NCBI RefSeq assembly: GCF_037976325.1
Contig: NZ_CP150265.1
Location: forward strand, 634,001-698,000
Direction of reading: 5' to 3'
Source of the DNA: Paenibacillus sp. FSL K6-3182
Lineage (GTDB): Bacteria; Bacillota; Bacilli; Paenibacillales; Paenibacillaceae
Length of the DNA stretch: 64,000 nucleotides
A model generated the notes under the pieces. It saw only the letters and a list, made by a program, of their open reading frames with translations. It was not told where the DNA came from and searched no databases. Positions 9,502-16,585 of the stretch are shown one piece after another. Within the stretch, counting starts at the first letter, position 1, and each line of letters opens with the position of its first letter. The position numbers and the translations under genes were made by a program.

Positions 9502-10376
9502 AGGGCAAGTATGCCATTATCGAGGAGATGTCCGGAATGTATTCGGTGACTCTTCTTTGTGAATTACTTGATGTATGGCGGAGTGCTTACTATCGCTACC
9601 TTAAGCGTAAAATGGATGATCCAGACGGCGAAATCAAGAAGTGGATTAAAGATATTTACCTCCAGCGAGATCGAAAGTATGGCTACAGGAGGATTCAAGG
9701 TGAACTGGAGCGTCAATACGGAGATACAGTGAACCACAAGAAAGTGTTACGTCTCATGCAGGAAATGGGTATTCGATCTATCATTCGTGCCAAACGTCCT
9801 TACTTCAACACGTATCAAGCCGCGCAGTCAGACGGCAGAATTGCTCCAAATCTGCTGAATCGTGAATTCATGGCAACAAAACCAAATCAGAAGTGGGTTA
9901 CGGACATCACACAGTACCGTGTAGGCGATCAGCGCCTATATCTTTCTGCTATAATGGATTTGTATGGGAAAGACATCGTAGCCTTTCATATGAGCACTAG
10001 AAACGACAATGAGCTGGTATTAGACACCTTTAGCAAGGCTTTTGAAGAACACAAAGACGCTGCAGGTAAGATAGTCGATCTAATCGTCCATAGCGATCAG
10101 GGCTCCCAATATACGTCTCATGTTTACCACGATCTACTGCCTACGGTAGGAGTCCAAATCAGCATGTCACGTCGGGGCAATTGTATAGACAACGCAGCAA
10201 TGGAGAGTTTTTTCTCTCATCTGAAAACGGAAGCACTCTATCCATATGATATTAGTTCAATTAGTGAGGCTCAACAACGAATTGAGGAGTTCATTCGATT
10301 TTACAATAATGATCGGATTCAAATTAAATTAAACAAACAGACACCAATTGAGTATCGACTAAAATTTACAGCATGA
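9471..10376 (+). CDS. IS3-family transposase OrfB (DDE integrase core)
   Basis: Catalytic half of an IS3-family transposase. It has an HTH_21-like N-terminal region, KYGYRRIQGELERQYG, then the rve core with the DDE triad: Asp in KWVTDITQY, Asp in IVHSDQGSQYTS and Glu in AAMESFFSHLKTE. It ends with the family motif FYNNDRIQIKLN...TPIEYR. It has no ribosome binding site of its own. In intact elements it is made as an OrfAB fusion by -1 frameshifting at A AAA AAG, and this frame starts exactly there. The OrfA mutation should prevent the fusion, so the gene is probably silent. Confidence 0.88.
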   Translation: MLRNLETGGVKGKYAIIEEMSGMYSVTLLCELLDVWRSAYYRYLKRKMDDPDGEIKKWIKDIYLQRDRKYGYRRIQGELERQYGDTVNHKKVLRLMQEMGIRSIIRAKRPYFNTYQAAQSDGRIAPNLLNREFMATKPNQKWVTDITQYRVGDQRLYLSAIMDLYGKDIVAFHMSTRNDNELVLDTFSKAFEEHKDAAGKIVDLIVHSDQGSQYTSHVYHDLLPTVGVQISMSRRGNCIDNAAMESFFSHLKTEALYPYDISSISEAQQRIEEFIRFYNNDRIQIKLNKQTPIEYRLKFTA

Positions 10377-10519
10377 TCGTTAGACAAAATTCAAATGTTA
10401 GACTGCAATTCATTAAGCTAACAGGCAGGATAGCAAAAAATAGGAAGAAATCCTCTTGTGCATCATGTATCAATAATTAGTAAAATTGGTACATGGATAT
10501 AGAGAAGGGAGCAAGCCGA

Positions 10520-10900
10520 ATGATTGACATGCAATATATAAACGATCTTGAGGCAGAGATGGATGTAATGAAGCTTGTAGATAATTATTATGAAATAAAA
10601 TCAATCTTGCAGCAGTACCCTCAGGAACAGTGGTCATATGAAATGATTTTAGCATATGCTAGGGCATTGAATTATCTGCAAGATTATTCTGACCAGACCA
10701 ATCCATTTGAACAAGCATACAGGCTGCTGCAAACTGTTTCTGATAAGGGAATTACGGACGCTGAATGGCATTTAATAATGGCTTCTGTTAGTTTTAATCT
10801 ACAACTTTACGCTGGGGCAGTAAAACATGCTGAACAAGCAAATACGATCATAGCTGGCTGTGCTGATGATATGCTTGAACTGTACTCACAATATGACTAA
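10520..10900 (+). CDS. Small acidic helical protein, TPR-like (unknown function)
   Basis: A 126-residue protein I do not recognise. ATG 10520 is chosen because GAAGGGA lies 9-10 nt upstream; an earlier in-frame ATG at 10493 has no such site. The protein is predicted to be almost wholly alpha-helical, with helix pairs spaced like TPR units (EMILAYARALNYLQDY, then EWHLIMASVSFNLQLYAGAVKHAEQA). It has no signal peptide or membrane segment. A scaffold or binding role is a guess from shape alone. It stands alone between the insertion sequence and a terminator. Confidence 0.7.
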   Translation: MIDMQYINDLEAEMDVMKLVDNYYEIKSILQQYPQEQWSYEMILAYARALNYLQDYSDQTNPFEQAYRLLQTVSDKGITDAEWHLIMASVSFNLQLYAGAVKHAEQANTIIAGCADDMLELYSQYD

Positions 10901-10964
10901 TTATTGCACCGCAATCAACAGTATTTTGTTACGCTAACGGGTAACGATAGTTCAATCAATGAAA

Positions 10965-10995
10965 GGCAGACCAGAATTTGGTCTGCCGCTTTGTC
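10965..10995 (+). terminator. Probable terminator after the TPR-like gene
   Basis: GGCAGACCA at 10965-10973 pairs perfectly with TGGTCTGCC at 10979-10987 around a 5-nt loop. The following T tract is interrupted (GCTTTGTCATTT), so termination may be partial. Confidence 0.6.
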
Positions 10996-11099
10996 ATTTA
11001 ACAGTTCATTTTAAAGGGCTTTTTCATTGTCTACAATATTGGGGCTTGACCAATATGCTGTTGGGGCATTTTTTGTAGGTGAATGGGGATGATGAAAGC

Positions 11100-11136
11100 A
11101 CAAAAAGACCTGACGGGCACTTTGCCTGCAGGTCTT
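11100..11136 (-). terminator. Terminator for the small minus-strand gene
   Basis: AAAGACCTG at 11104-11112 pairs with CAGGTCTTT at 11128-11136. Read on the minus strand it is followed by a T run, so it terminates the 72-codon gene that ends at 11151. Confidence 0.7.
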
Positions 11137-11150
11137 TCTTTACGAGTTAT

Positions 11151-11369
11151 CTAACATACTTCAAGGTAGAGCTTTGTGCCGTCGTTATACTGGAAAATAG
11201 CGACATCACGCACCATTTCAACCGATTTGATTCTTCTCCACTTTTTGCGGAAGTCAAAATCAAGTTCTAATTCGTACAATTTATGATGAAGCAGATCTAT
11301 GGATGCCGATTGTTCATTAGGGTAATAGACTGGGACAGAACGACTTTTAAAGGTAACGATTTTCATCAT
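11151..11369 (-). CDS. Small conserved-looking protein, unknown function
   Basis: A 72-residue protein beginning MMKIVTFKSRSVPVYYPNEQ. The start is supported by GGAGGT upstream on the minus strand and the end by a matching terminator, so I take it as a real gene despite its size. It looks like a compact alpha/beta fold with many charged residues and no membrane segment or Cys. A perfect TTGTCGAA octamer (a Spo0A box match, same strand as the gene) lies about 110 nt upstream. I cannot assign a function. Confidence 0.65.
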   Translation of the reverse strand: MMKIVTFKSRSVPVYYPNEQSASIDLLHHKLYELELDFDFRKKWRRIKSVEMVRDVAIFQYNDGTKLYLEVC

Positions 11370-11477
11370 TTCCTATAACACCTCCGATCAATTTCCTCCA
11401 TTCTAACGTAAATATTTTAGCCCCTTATGAATATGTGGTCAGAATTTTGTTTACTTTATTTACACTTTTCTAACATG

Positions 11478-11485
11478 TTCGACAA
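11478..11485 (-). promoter_or_regulatory. Spo0A-box match
   Basis: TTGTCGAA on the minus strand matches the Spo0A box consensus in all eight positions. It is about 110 nt upstream of the small gene starting at 11369. A single octamer can occur by chance, so this is tentative. Confidence 0.3.
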
Positions 11486-11558
11486 TGATTGCACATGCAT
11501 AAGTGGTGTAGCAGCTGTAATCTCATGTATGAAAGCCATAGAAAAACTGGCGGAATGA

Positions 11559-12239
11559 TCAACTGAATGATAGCTTGCAAAATATTTCCTTAAAGCTTTC
11601 GCTGCTGGTTGCATAATAAACGATTGCGATGAGCGTTAAATGAAGCGGATAAAAGCTGCGCCAGACGAAGCGCGGTACTTTGATGGTTTCGAGGCTGCGC
11701 ATGAAATCAGGCACATAGACCATGAGAATAGTAGCAAATATGCTAAAGGGCTGTATGAACCATTCCTTTATAAAGATGCTTACCACTTCCAAGGAGAAGT
11801 GAAACACAACAAAGGATTGATTTTGAGCATAACGATAAATGAGTACGAGCAGTGCAGCATATACGCCATAGCTGAAGGGCATAAACTCGAGAAGTCCAGC
11901 GAGTGAAAGGCAAAGCAGAACTTGCAGAAGCGGCTTTCCGTTCCATTTGTCTAGAAGGCGCAAAAGCAGCAGGCAGACGAATAAAGTGCCTACCGTATTG
12001 ACTTCAAGCCGGTAAAAAGCAAATTGATAGGGCAGCTGCGATAAAAGCGCGATCCATGCTACCCGTTTCAGATAACGATCGAGATTGCTCGTTCGGTAAT
12101 AACCGAGGACAATCGCGAGCGCATAGAAAGGGAGTGCCAGCCGTCCAATGATTCTCCAAATGACGTTCTCAGGGAACCACAACAAACCAATATGATCAAT
12201 AAGCATAGTAAGCATAGCCAAAACTTGAATCGCAATCAC
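11559..12239 (-). CDS. TraX-family integral membrane protein
   Basis: A 226-residue polytopic membrane protein of the TraX family, named after the F-plasmid protein that acetylates pilin. Chromosomal Gram-positive members have no established substrate. The family hallmarks are clear: the first helix with MLTMLIDHIGLLWFP, then WRIIGRLALPFYALAIVLGYYRT, followed by about six more hydrophobic helices. The start is GTG 12239, with GAGGG about 7 nt upstream. The gene lies between a small unknown and the manganese catalase, all on the minus strand, but a terminator separates it from the catalase. Acyl transfer to a surface polymer is possible but only inferred. Confidence 0.8.
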   Translation of the reverse strand: MIAIQVLAMLTMLIDHIGLLWFPENVIWRIIGRLALPFYALAIVLGYYRTSNLDRYLKRVAWIALLSQLPYQFAFYRLEVNTVGTLFVCLLLLRLLDKWNGKPLLQVLLCLSLAGLLEFMPFSYGVYAALLVLIYRYAQNQSFVVFHFSLEVVSIFIKEWFIQPFSIFATILMVYVPDFMRSLETIKVPRFVWRSFYPLHLTLIAIVYYATSSESFKEIFCKLSFS

Positions 12240-12291
12240 CTTCGTTCCCTCGCCTTTTGTTTAGTATAGCATAGGAAAACGAGGGAATAGG

Positions 12292-12333
12292 AGCAGGAAG
12301 ACCTCCAAGCCGCTTTGCGCGCATGAGGAGGTC
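12292..12333 (-). terminator. Terminator after manganese catalase
   Basis: GACCTCC at 12300-12306 and GGAGGTC at 12327-12333 form a stem with a GC-rich loop. On the minus strand a pyrimidine-rich stretch follows. Confidence 0.5.
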
Positions 12334-12353
12334 TCCCTTGAATCATGACTTGA

Positions 12354-13250
12354 TTATAGTCCGGCGTTTTTCTGCAGCCGACGGGCAATTTCAATAAAAT
12401 CCTCTTGCGAGATGCCTGGCGCAAACTCTTCTGGAAGCTCGCTTAAATCAGGCATAGGTGCGCCTTGCGGTGCGCCTTGAATGACCTCAAGCTCAGCGCC
12501 GGTAAGCGGATTTTGTCCATTCCAAATGAGGACAATATCCTTGTAGTCGTTCTGACTGAATGTGTACAGCTTGTTGCCAAGCCCCATTGCTTCGTATTTT
12601 CGAGCCGTTTCGAAGCTGTTGTTGCTAAGGTCGGGAATAGGGATAAGCTTCTTCACATCAACACCCGTTGCGATTTCGAGCGCTTTGGCATAGGCAAGTA
12701 CATGGACACCGCCGCGAACGAGCAAATATCCAATCATTGCCCTTGCTGTAGGGTGATCCGTCATCTCAAATACTCGCATTTTATGCGTTCGTGCTCCGCA
12801 CTCCAAGAAGAAATTATGCAGAAGATCAAGCACTAGATTGCCGCTGCTAAATACATTATCACCAGTCCATGCGCGTCCCATCGAATCACCTGGCAGCGAG
12901 GTTTGACCGGTTTGTATAAAAAAATAGCTGTTGCGCTTATTTACGCCTTCTCTTAGTGGAGCAGAGTTAGGATCACCGGGACTTGTTGTCCCTGTTAACA
13001 CCATATTAATAGCTGTCGAAACAAGCTCCACATGGCCAAATTCCTCTGCTGTTATGCTGGATACTAGGTCGTAGAACGGTTTAAGCTTCTTTTTCTCACG
13101 GAAATTAAAGGACTGATACATGTAGTTGTTTAAGGTGGACATTTCACCAAATTTTCCTCCAAGCAGCTCCTGCACCGCTGCAGCGGCGTTCGCATCCGCG
13201 TAAGGTGATGGCGGGAGTTCTATCTGAAGCCGATTTATCCGTTCAATCAT
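12354..13250 (-). CDS. Manganese catalase family protein
   Basis: Non-haem dimanganese catalase that dismutates hydrogen peroxide. Bacillus relatives include the spore coat protein CotJC. It is 298 residues long. The ferritin-like four-helix core shows candidate metal ligands: Glu in GEMSTLNNYMYQS, Glu and His in EEFGHVELVS, Glu in FFLECGARTHKMRV, and His in RGGVHVLAYAKALE. The C-terminal tail is longer than in CotJC and rich in Pro and Gly. The start ATG 13250 has GGGGAG upstream. A perfect Spo0A-box octamer lies about 96 nt upstream, and its neighbour is a coat-like low-complexity protein, so a sporulation role is plausible but unproven. Confidence 0.9.
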   Translation of the reverse strand: MIERINRLQIELPPSPYADANAAAAVQELLGGKFGEMSTLNNYMYQSFNFREKKKLKPFYDLVSSITAEEFGHVELVSTAINMVLTGTTSPGDPNSAPLREGVNKRNSYFFIQTGQTSLPGDSMGRAWTGDNVFSSGNLVLDLLHNFFLECGARTHKMRVFEMTDHPTARAMIGYLLVRGGVHVLAYAKALEIATGVDVKKLIPIPDLSNNSFETARKYEAMGLGNKLYTFSQNDYKDIVLIWNGQNPLTGAELEVIQGAPQGAPMPDLSELPEEFAPGISQEDFIEIARRLQKNAGL

Positions 13251-13345
13251 GAGTCTACTCCCCTCATTTCATCGACGTTTCATTCTATGCATATGTATGA
13301 CAGCTTTCGCAGTCATAGACCGTCGATGTCAAAAGGGACATGCTT

Positions 13346-13353
13346 TTGTCGAA
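13346..13353 (+). promoter_or_regulatory. Spo0A-box match
   Basis: TTGTCGAA, a full match to the Spo0A box, lies 96 nt upstream of the manganese catalase start and just after the end of the Met-rich repeat gene. Functional status is unknown. Confidence 0.3.
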
Positions 13354-13376
13354 TGTATCAAAGCCTAACTTGATAC

Positions 13377-13958
13377 TTAGAGCAGTGTGATGACAAGAAG
13401 CTCATACAGAACGAGTGGCAGCACCGCATTGTACGGGTTCATGAAAGCGCGAGGGTCACGCATCGTACATTGCAAATAAAGAATGCAGTGATCGATATGC
13501 ATAAGCTTGCCTTCAAATACATGTCCATCGATGGTCTGGACGCAAACGTATTTATGCATATGACCGCCGCACATATTCATAATCCTATCGCGTACCTCCA
13601 TCACCATTGCCGTGTGCTGCGCTTCGGCTTCATAGATCACTGGAGCGGGCTTCTCCATGCCTGCCATATTGCTCATATTGGGCATGCCGCCCATACTGCC
13701 GACGTGTGGCATATTGCCCATGTTGCTCATATTGGGCATGCCGCCCATACTGCCGACGTTTGGCATATTGCCCATGTTGCTCATATTGGGCATGCTGCCC
13801 ATATTGCCTGCATTCGGCATACCGCTCATGGTGTTCATGTTAGGCATGCTGCCCGAGTTCCCTGCGTTCGGCATATTGCTCATGCTCCCCATGTTGCCGG
13901 GGTTTGGCACATTGCCCATATTGCCGATATTGCCCATGCTCATCATATTTTCTGCCAA
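13377..13958 (-). CDS. Met/Asn/Gly/Pro-rich repeat protein with conserved C-terminal domain
   Basis: A 193-residue protein, possibly a spore-surface component. The N-terminal half is low complexity, built from units like GNMGSMPNMSN with an 18-residue segment duplicated in tandem. The C-terminal about 85 residues are ordinary sequence: MVMEVRDRIMNMCGGHMHKY, then VCVQTIDGHVFEGKLMHID, which resembles a small beta barrel of the Sm-like type (inference). It ends in a hydrophobic strand. The chosen start is TTG 13958, 7 nt after GGAGGT. The ATG at 13973 overlaps that ribosome binding site and cannot use it. Repeat number is likely to vary between strains. Confidence 0.7.
   Translation of the reverse strand: MAENMMSMGNIGNMGNVPNPGNMGSMSNMPNAGNSGSMPNMNTMSGMPNAGNMGSMPNMSNMGNMPNVGSMGGMPNMSNMGNMPHVGSMGGMPNMSNMAGMEKPAPVIYEAEAQHTAMVMEVRDRIMNMCGGHMHKYVCVQTIDGHVFEGKLMHIDHCILYLQCTMRDPRAFMNPYNAVLPLVLYELLVITLL
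13687..13794 (-). repeat. 54-bp tandem duplication within the Met-rich gene
   Basis: Two adjacent 54-bp copies (13687-13740 and 13741-13794) differ at one base. They encode 18 residues each and keep the frame. Shorter imperfect relatives flank them. Confidence 0.9.
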
Positions 13959-14122
13959 GCCAAAGACCTCCATTCGTATGGTATGTCATATAGGTATGCA
14001 GGAAGCGAGCGGGTCATACAAAAATGGAAGGTTAAATTCAACACATGAAGGGCGATACTCGTCCATGCAACTCTCTTAAATTTACATAGAATAGAGTATG
14101 TTCGAGAGGGAGGTGGAGTAAT

Positions 14123-14545
14123 ATGTCTGCTAAATCAATACTGAAAGTTAGCAATGTGAAAGCGGCTCGTAAAACAAGTAAAACAAATAGCCGAGCTCGG
14201 ATCTCTTCTGAGTGCATAAGCCCAGTGGAGCAAAAAAGCTGCGGACGCAGAGAAGACCCGGCGGTTGAAGCGATGCAAGAAGCAGGAGCTGAGTTAAGCG
14301 ATATTTTTAAACAGCTGAAGGATGAGCGCACTGCTGCAAAACTTGTGAGAGCGATACGATGTCGTGATGCAAGAGCCGTTCAAAGCTTGATCGATTGCCA
14401 TTGCCGTGTAGTTAACTTCTTCAGCACGCGTGACAAGGACTGTGTAAGAATTTTCTGTGCGTTCGGAAGAAATCAAGATGTAACTGTCTCATTTGATATT
14501 TGCGTCAAAAGAGAAGTAGATGAATGCCGTCGTCAATTCTGGTAG
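14123..14545 (+). CDS. Cys-rich small protein, possible spore coat component
   Basis: A 140-residue basic protein with a strong GGGAGGTGG ribosome binding site 8 nt before ATG 14123 and a terminator downstream. The first 30 residues are Lys/Arg/Ser-rich. The rest holds seven Cys, including CRDARAVQSLIDCHCRVVNF and a closing DICVKREVDEC. The pattern of a helix followed by Cys-spaced strands is loosely like CotY/CotZ crust proteins, but the similarity is too weak to assert. It is flanked by other candidate coat proteins. Confidence 0.65.
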   Translation: MSAKSILKVSNVKAARKTSKTNSRARISSECISPVEQKSCGRREDPAVEAMQEAGAELSDIFKQLKDERTAAKLVRAIRCRDARAVQSLIDCHCRVVNFFSTRDKDCVRIFCAFGRNQDVTVSFDICVKREVDECRRQFW

Positions 14546-14561
14546 TTTCAATTTAATAGGA

Positions 14562-14597
14562 AGGGCTGTCAAGAATTTATGTTGGCAGTCCTTTTTG
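14562..14597 (+). terminator. Rho-independent terminator
   Basis: AGGGCTGTCAA at 14562-14572 pairs with TTGGCAGTCCT at 14582-14592, with two G-U pairs, and is followed by a T run. It ends the Cys-rich gene. Confidence 0.7.
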
Positions 14598-14693
14598 TTA
14601 TTTAAAAAGGAGGTATATCACAGGAGGTGTATGGGCCGCATACGCTATAGGAGTGAGAGACGAGAATCATGTATAAGTTTGGAGGGAAAGAGG

Positions 14694-15467
14694 ATGCCGC
14701 GAATACCTAATTTTCCGCAAGCGTTGTTGGATGAGCACCGCGTATGGCATCATACGAATCATTTGGTTCCGGGAACGATACCGCCGCCGGGTTATGGCGA
14801 TCGATTTCTGCGATTTCATCGAGATTTTATTAATAGGGTATACAATTGGCATGATTCGATGGGCTATGACCGCAGCTGGATTGCTGGCTGGAACCAAGTG
14901 CCTGAGGAAATCAGGCGTTCCTCCTGCTTTAATCCAGGTGCAGAGCAGCGAGTACAAAACAATCCGCGTTCATTCGCTACAGCCGATCAGCTGGGCAGCT
15001 TTATTGAGTACAATCTTCACGGGTGTTTTCATGAAATGGCGGCGAGGCTGTACAATCAGCCTGAGCTGAATGATTTTGACCTAGCGCCGCGCCATACTGA
15101 ATTTTATAATATCCATGGTTTAATTGACCAGTGGTATAGCAATTGGGAGCGAACAATGGGTGTTCGCGATCCAACTAGCAAAAGCAAGGCATCCCTTAAG
15201 TACAACCGCGCAGAGACTGAAGTACGCTCGTATAATAAGAAAACTCGCGAGGCACGAATTGCTTCGCCGAAACGGAGCGCTGGACAATCGTCAGCTGCTC
15301 GTTCTGATCTCCGAGCTCAACACCTGAAGCAGAAACCGCAGATAAAGAGCCTTCAAACAATGCAATCAGCTCATCTAGATCAGCCTCATAAACGCCGGCC
15401 ACTTCTTCAGGCTGCAGCAGAAGTTCTGTCAAAGGCAGCTCGCACACAAGGCCAAAAACGTCACTGA
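14694..15467 (+). CDS. Short tyrosinase-like (type 3 copper) protein with antisense-overlapping tail
   Basis: A compact relative of the tyrosinase/haemocyanin central domain, whose members oxidise phenols at a dinuclear copper site. Candidate CuA ligands are in VWHHTNH (His19/20/23), FLRFHRDF (His42) and NWHDS (His53). Candidate CuB ligands are in NLHGCFHEMA (His109, His113) and FYNIHGLIDQWYSNW (His141), the last matching the family HHxxiDxxW motif. The fold-like part ends near residue 156. From residue 168 to 257 the ORF is entirely antisense to the Nudix gene and is low-complexity basic sequence, so the native stop was probably lost. ATG 14694 follows GGAGGG by 7 nt; an in-frame ATG at 14631 is the alternative. 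Enzyme activity is unproven. Confidence 0.65.
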   Translation: MPRIPNFPQALLDEHRVWHHTNHLVPGTIPPPGYGDRFLRFHRDFINRVYNWHDSMGYDRSWIAGWNQVPEEIRRSSCFNPGAEQRVQNNPRSFATADQLGSFIEYNLHGCFHEMAARLYNQPELNDFDLAPRHTEFYNIHGLIDQWYSNWERTMGVRDPTSKSKASLKYNRAETEVRSYNKKTREARIASPKRSAGQSSAARSDLRAQHLKQKPQIKSLQTMQSAHLDQPHKRRPLLQAAAEVLSKAARTQGQKRH

Positions 15468-15831
15468 CTTCACGGTCGATAAAGGGTTTTCCATTTACTT
15501 CACCGCTAACATTTTCCCTGATTTGCCCGAGTGGTATGAGCTGTTCAAATGAGGCGGAAACCCCTAGTTCTTCCTCAAGCTCACGAATGGCCTCGCGTAT
15601 CGTTTCGCCCGCACTCAAATGACCGGCCGCCGTGATATCGTAGCAGCCCGGATTTGTATCCTTGCCTGCCTGACGCAGCTGAAACCGCACGAACCTGCGG
15701 TTTCCTTCGCGGCGCGTCAGCCAGCAATGGAAGCTGCGGTGCCAATAACCTTTCGCATGCGTCTCTGCCCGCGTTGCTGTGCCCAGCGGCCGAAGCTGCT
15801 CGTCATAAATATCAAAGAGCTCATCAGCCAT
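15196..15831 (-). CDS. Nudix hydrolase, IDI/YfcD-like
   Basis: Cytoplasmic Nudix hydrolase of 211 residues, resembling the isopentenyl-diphosphate-isomerase-like subgroup, which cleaves nucleoside or isoprenoid diphosphates. The N-terminal segment [19 protein letters not shown] and [11 protein letters not shown] are typical. The Nudix box [20 protein letters not shown] is recognisable but has six rather than seven residues between the first Glu and the Arg-Glu pair, which may alter metal binding. The ATG overlaps the mscL stop by 8 nt (ATGGCTGA), so translation is probably coupled. Its last about 270 bases lie antisense to the tyrosinase-like ORF, with no visible terminator between the two. 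Confidence 0.85.
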   Translation of the reverse strand: MADELFDIYDEQLRPLGTATRAETHAKGYWHRSFHCWLTRREGNRRFVRFQLRQAGKDTNPGCYDITAAGHLSAGETIREAIRELEEELGVSASFEQLIPLGQIRENVSGEVNGKPFIDREVSDVFGLVCELPLTELLLQPEEVAGVYEADLDELIALFEGSLSAVSASGVELGDQNEQLTIVQRSVSAKQFVPREFSYYTSVLQSLRGCT

Positions 15832-16306
15832 GTGCAGCAGCCTCTAGCTGGGATGTGCAGTGCTTGCAGCGCGTAGCCTTCACAGGAATTTTGGACAAGC
15901 AGTATGGGCAATCCTTCTCGGTCACTTCAACAGGTGGAGCTTCCTTCTTCTCATTGCGACGAAGCACATTGATTACTTTTACAAGCAGAAAGATACAGAA
16001 TGCAACGATGATAAAGTCCAGCATAACGTTTATGAATTGGCCATAATTGATGGTAGGCAGCAAGGTTTCATCAATTTTGCCTCCGTTGCTTGCGGTGACA
16101 CTGGCGGCGTGTTCTTTGCTATAAAGCGGGATTTTTAAATCCTTAAAATCGACGCCTCCCAAAACTACACCGATCGGCGGCATAATCACATCGTTAACCA
16201 GAGAAGTTACAATTTTACCAAAAGCTCCTCCGATAATGACCCCGACCGCTAAATCGATGACATTGCCTCTCATTGCAAACTCTTTAAACTCTTTAATGAT
16301 TTTCAT
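15824..16306 (-). CDS. mscL: Large-conductance mechanosensitive channel MscL
   Basis: Homopentameric inner-membrane channel that opens under membrane tension and releases solutes on osmotic downshock. Residues 1-100 show the family pattern: amphipathic start [20 protein letters not shown], pore helix TM1 with [16 protein letters not shown], the MPPIG turn, a periplasmic loop, and TM2 with [16 protein letters not shown]. The C-terminal tail carries a zinc-ribbon-like CPYC...CKHC motif in place of a simple helical bundle, a variant seen in some Firmicutes. ATG 16306 has GGAGGAAAAG upstream. It is the first gene of a two-gene unit with the Nudix hydrolase. Confidence 0.96.
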   Translation of the reverse strand: MKIIKEFKEFAMRGNVIDLAVGVIIGGAFGKIVTSLVNDVIMPPIGVVLGGVDFKDLKIPLYSKEHAASVTASNGGKIDETLLPTINYGQFINVMLDFIIVAFCIFLLVKVINVLRRNEKKEAPPVEVTEKDCPYCLSKIPVKATRCKHCTSQLEAAAHG

Positions 16307-16534
16307 TGCTTTTCCTCCTACACATTTTAAGAAGCGGTAATAATGTCTGACGTAAGCCTCGTGCTATTACGAAGCGAAATGATCAAATCTAGCAATCCTA
16401 TTAGACTATTATCGCCTGTTTCTACTAAGGTCATTCTAACATAATAGCCGAAGATGAGCAGAAGAGAAACTCACTCTCGATTTCTTACAAAAAATTGAAA
16501 TATTGCCGGGACAAAGAGAGGTTTTTAAAGGATA

Positions 16535-16542
16535 TTGTCGAA
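16535..16542 (+). promoter_or_regulatory. Spo0A-box match upstream of the MHYT kinase
   Basis: TTGTCGAA, a full Spo0A box match, lies 44 nt before the kinase start. Given that the gene resembles sporulation kinases, feedback control by Spo0A is plausible. No clear -10/-35 pair is visible beside it. Confidence 0.4.
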
Positions 16543-16585
16543 TTTTACTATTTGAAAGCAAATTAATGGTTATTTAAGGAGTTCT

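Larger units (their letters stand above)
9136..10412 (+). mobile_element. IS3-family (IS150-like) insertion sequence, decayed
   Basis: About 1.28 kb holding orfA and orfB of an IS3-family transposase. The left end begins near TGAAGTGCCCCC at 9136. Read inward, the right end is TGAATTGCAGTCTAAC, ending near 10412. The two ends share TGAA.TGC and an AGT..ACATT block only when about nine bases are gapped on the right, so the right inverted repeat is degenerate. I could not identify a clear target-site duplication. With the orfA frameshift this copy is probably immobile. It landed directly after the chemoreceptor gene. Confidence 0.8.

Noticed and set aside
13470..14079. Plus-strand ORFs antisense to the Met-rich gene, with repeated LGMPPILP or HIGHAAHTAD patterns
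   Set aside because: They mirror the coding repeat on the other strand and lack start signals; the minus-strand gene has a ribosome binding site and a conserved C-terminal domain.
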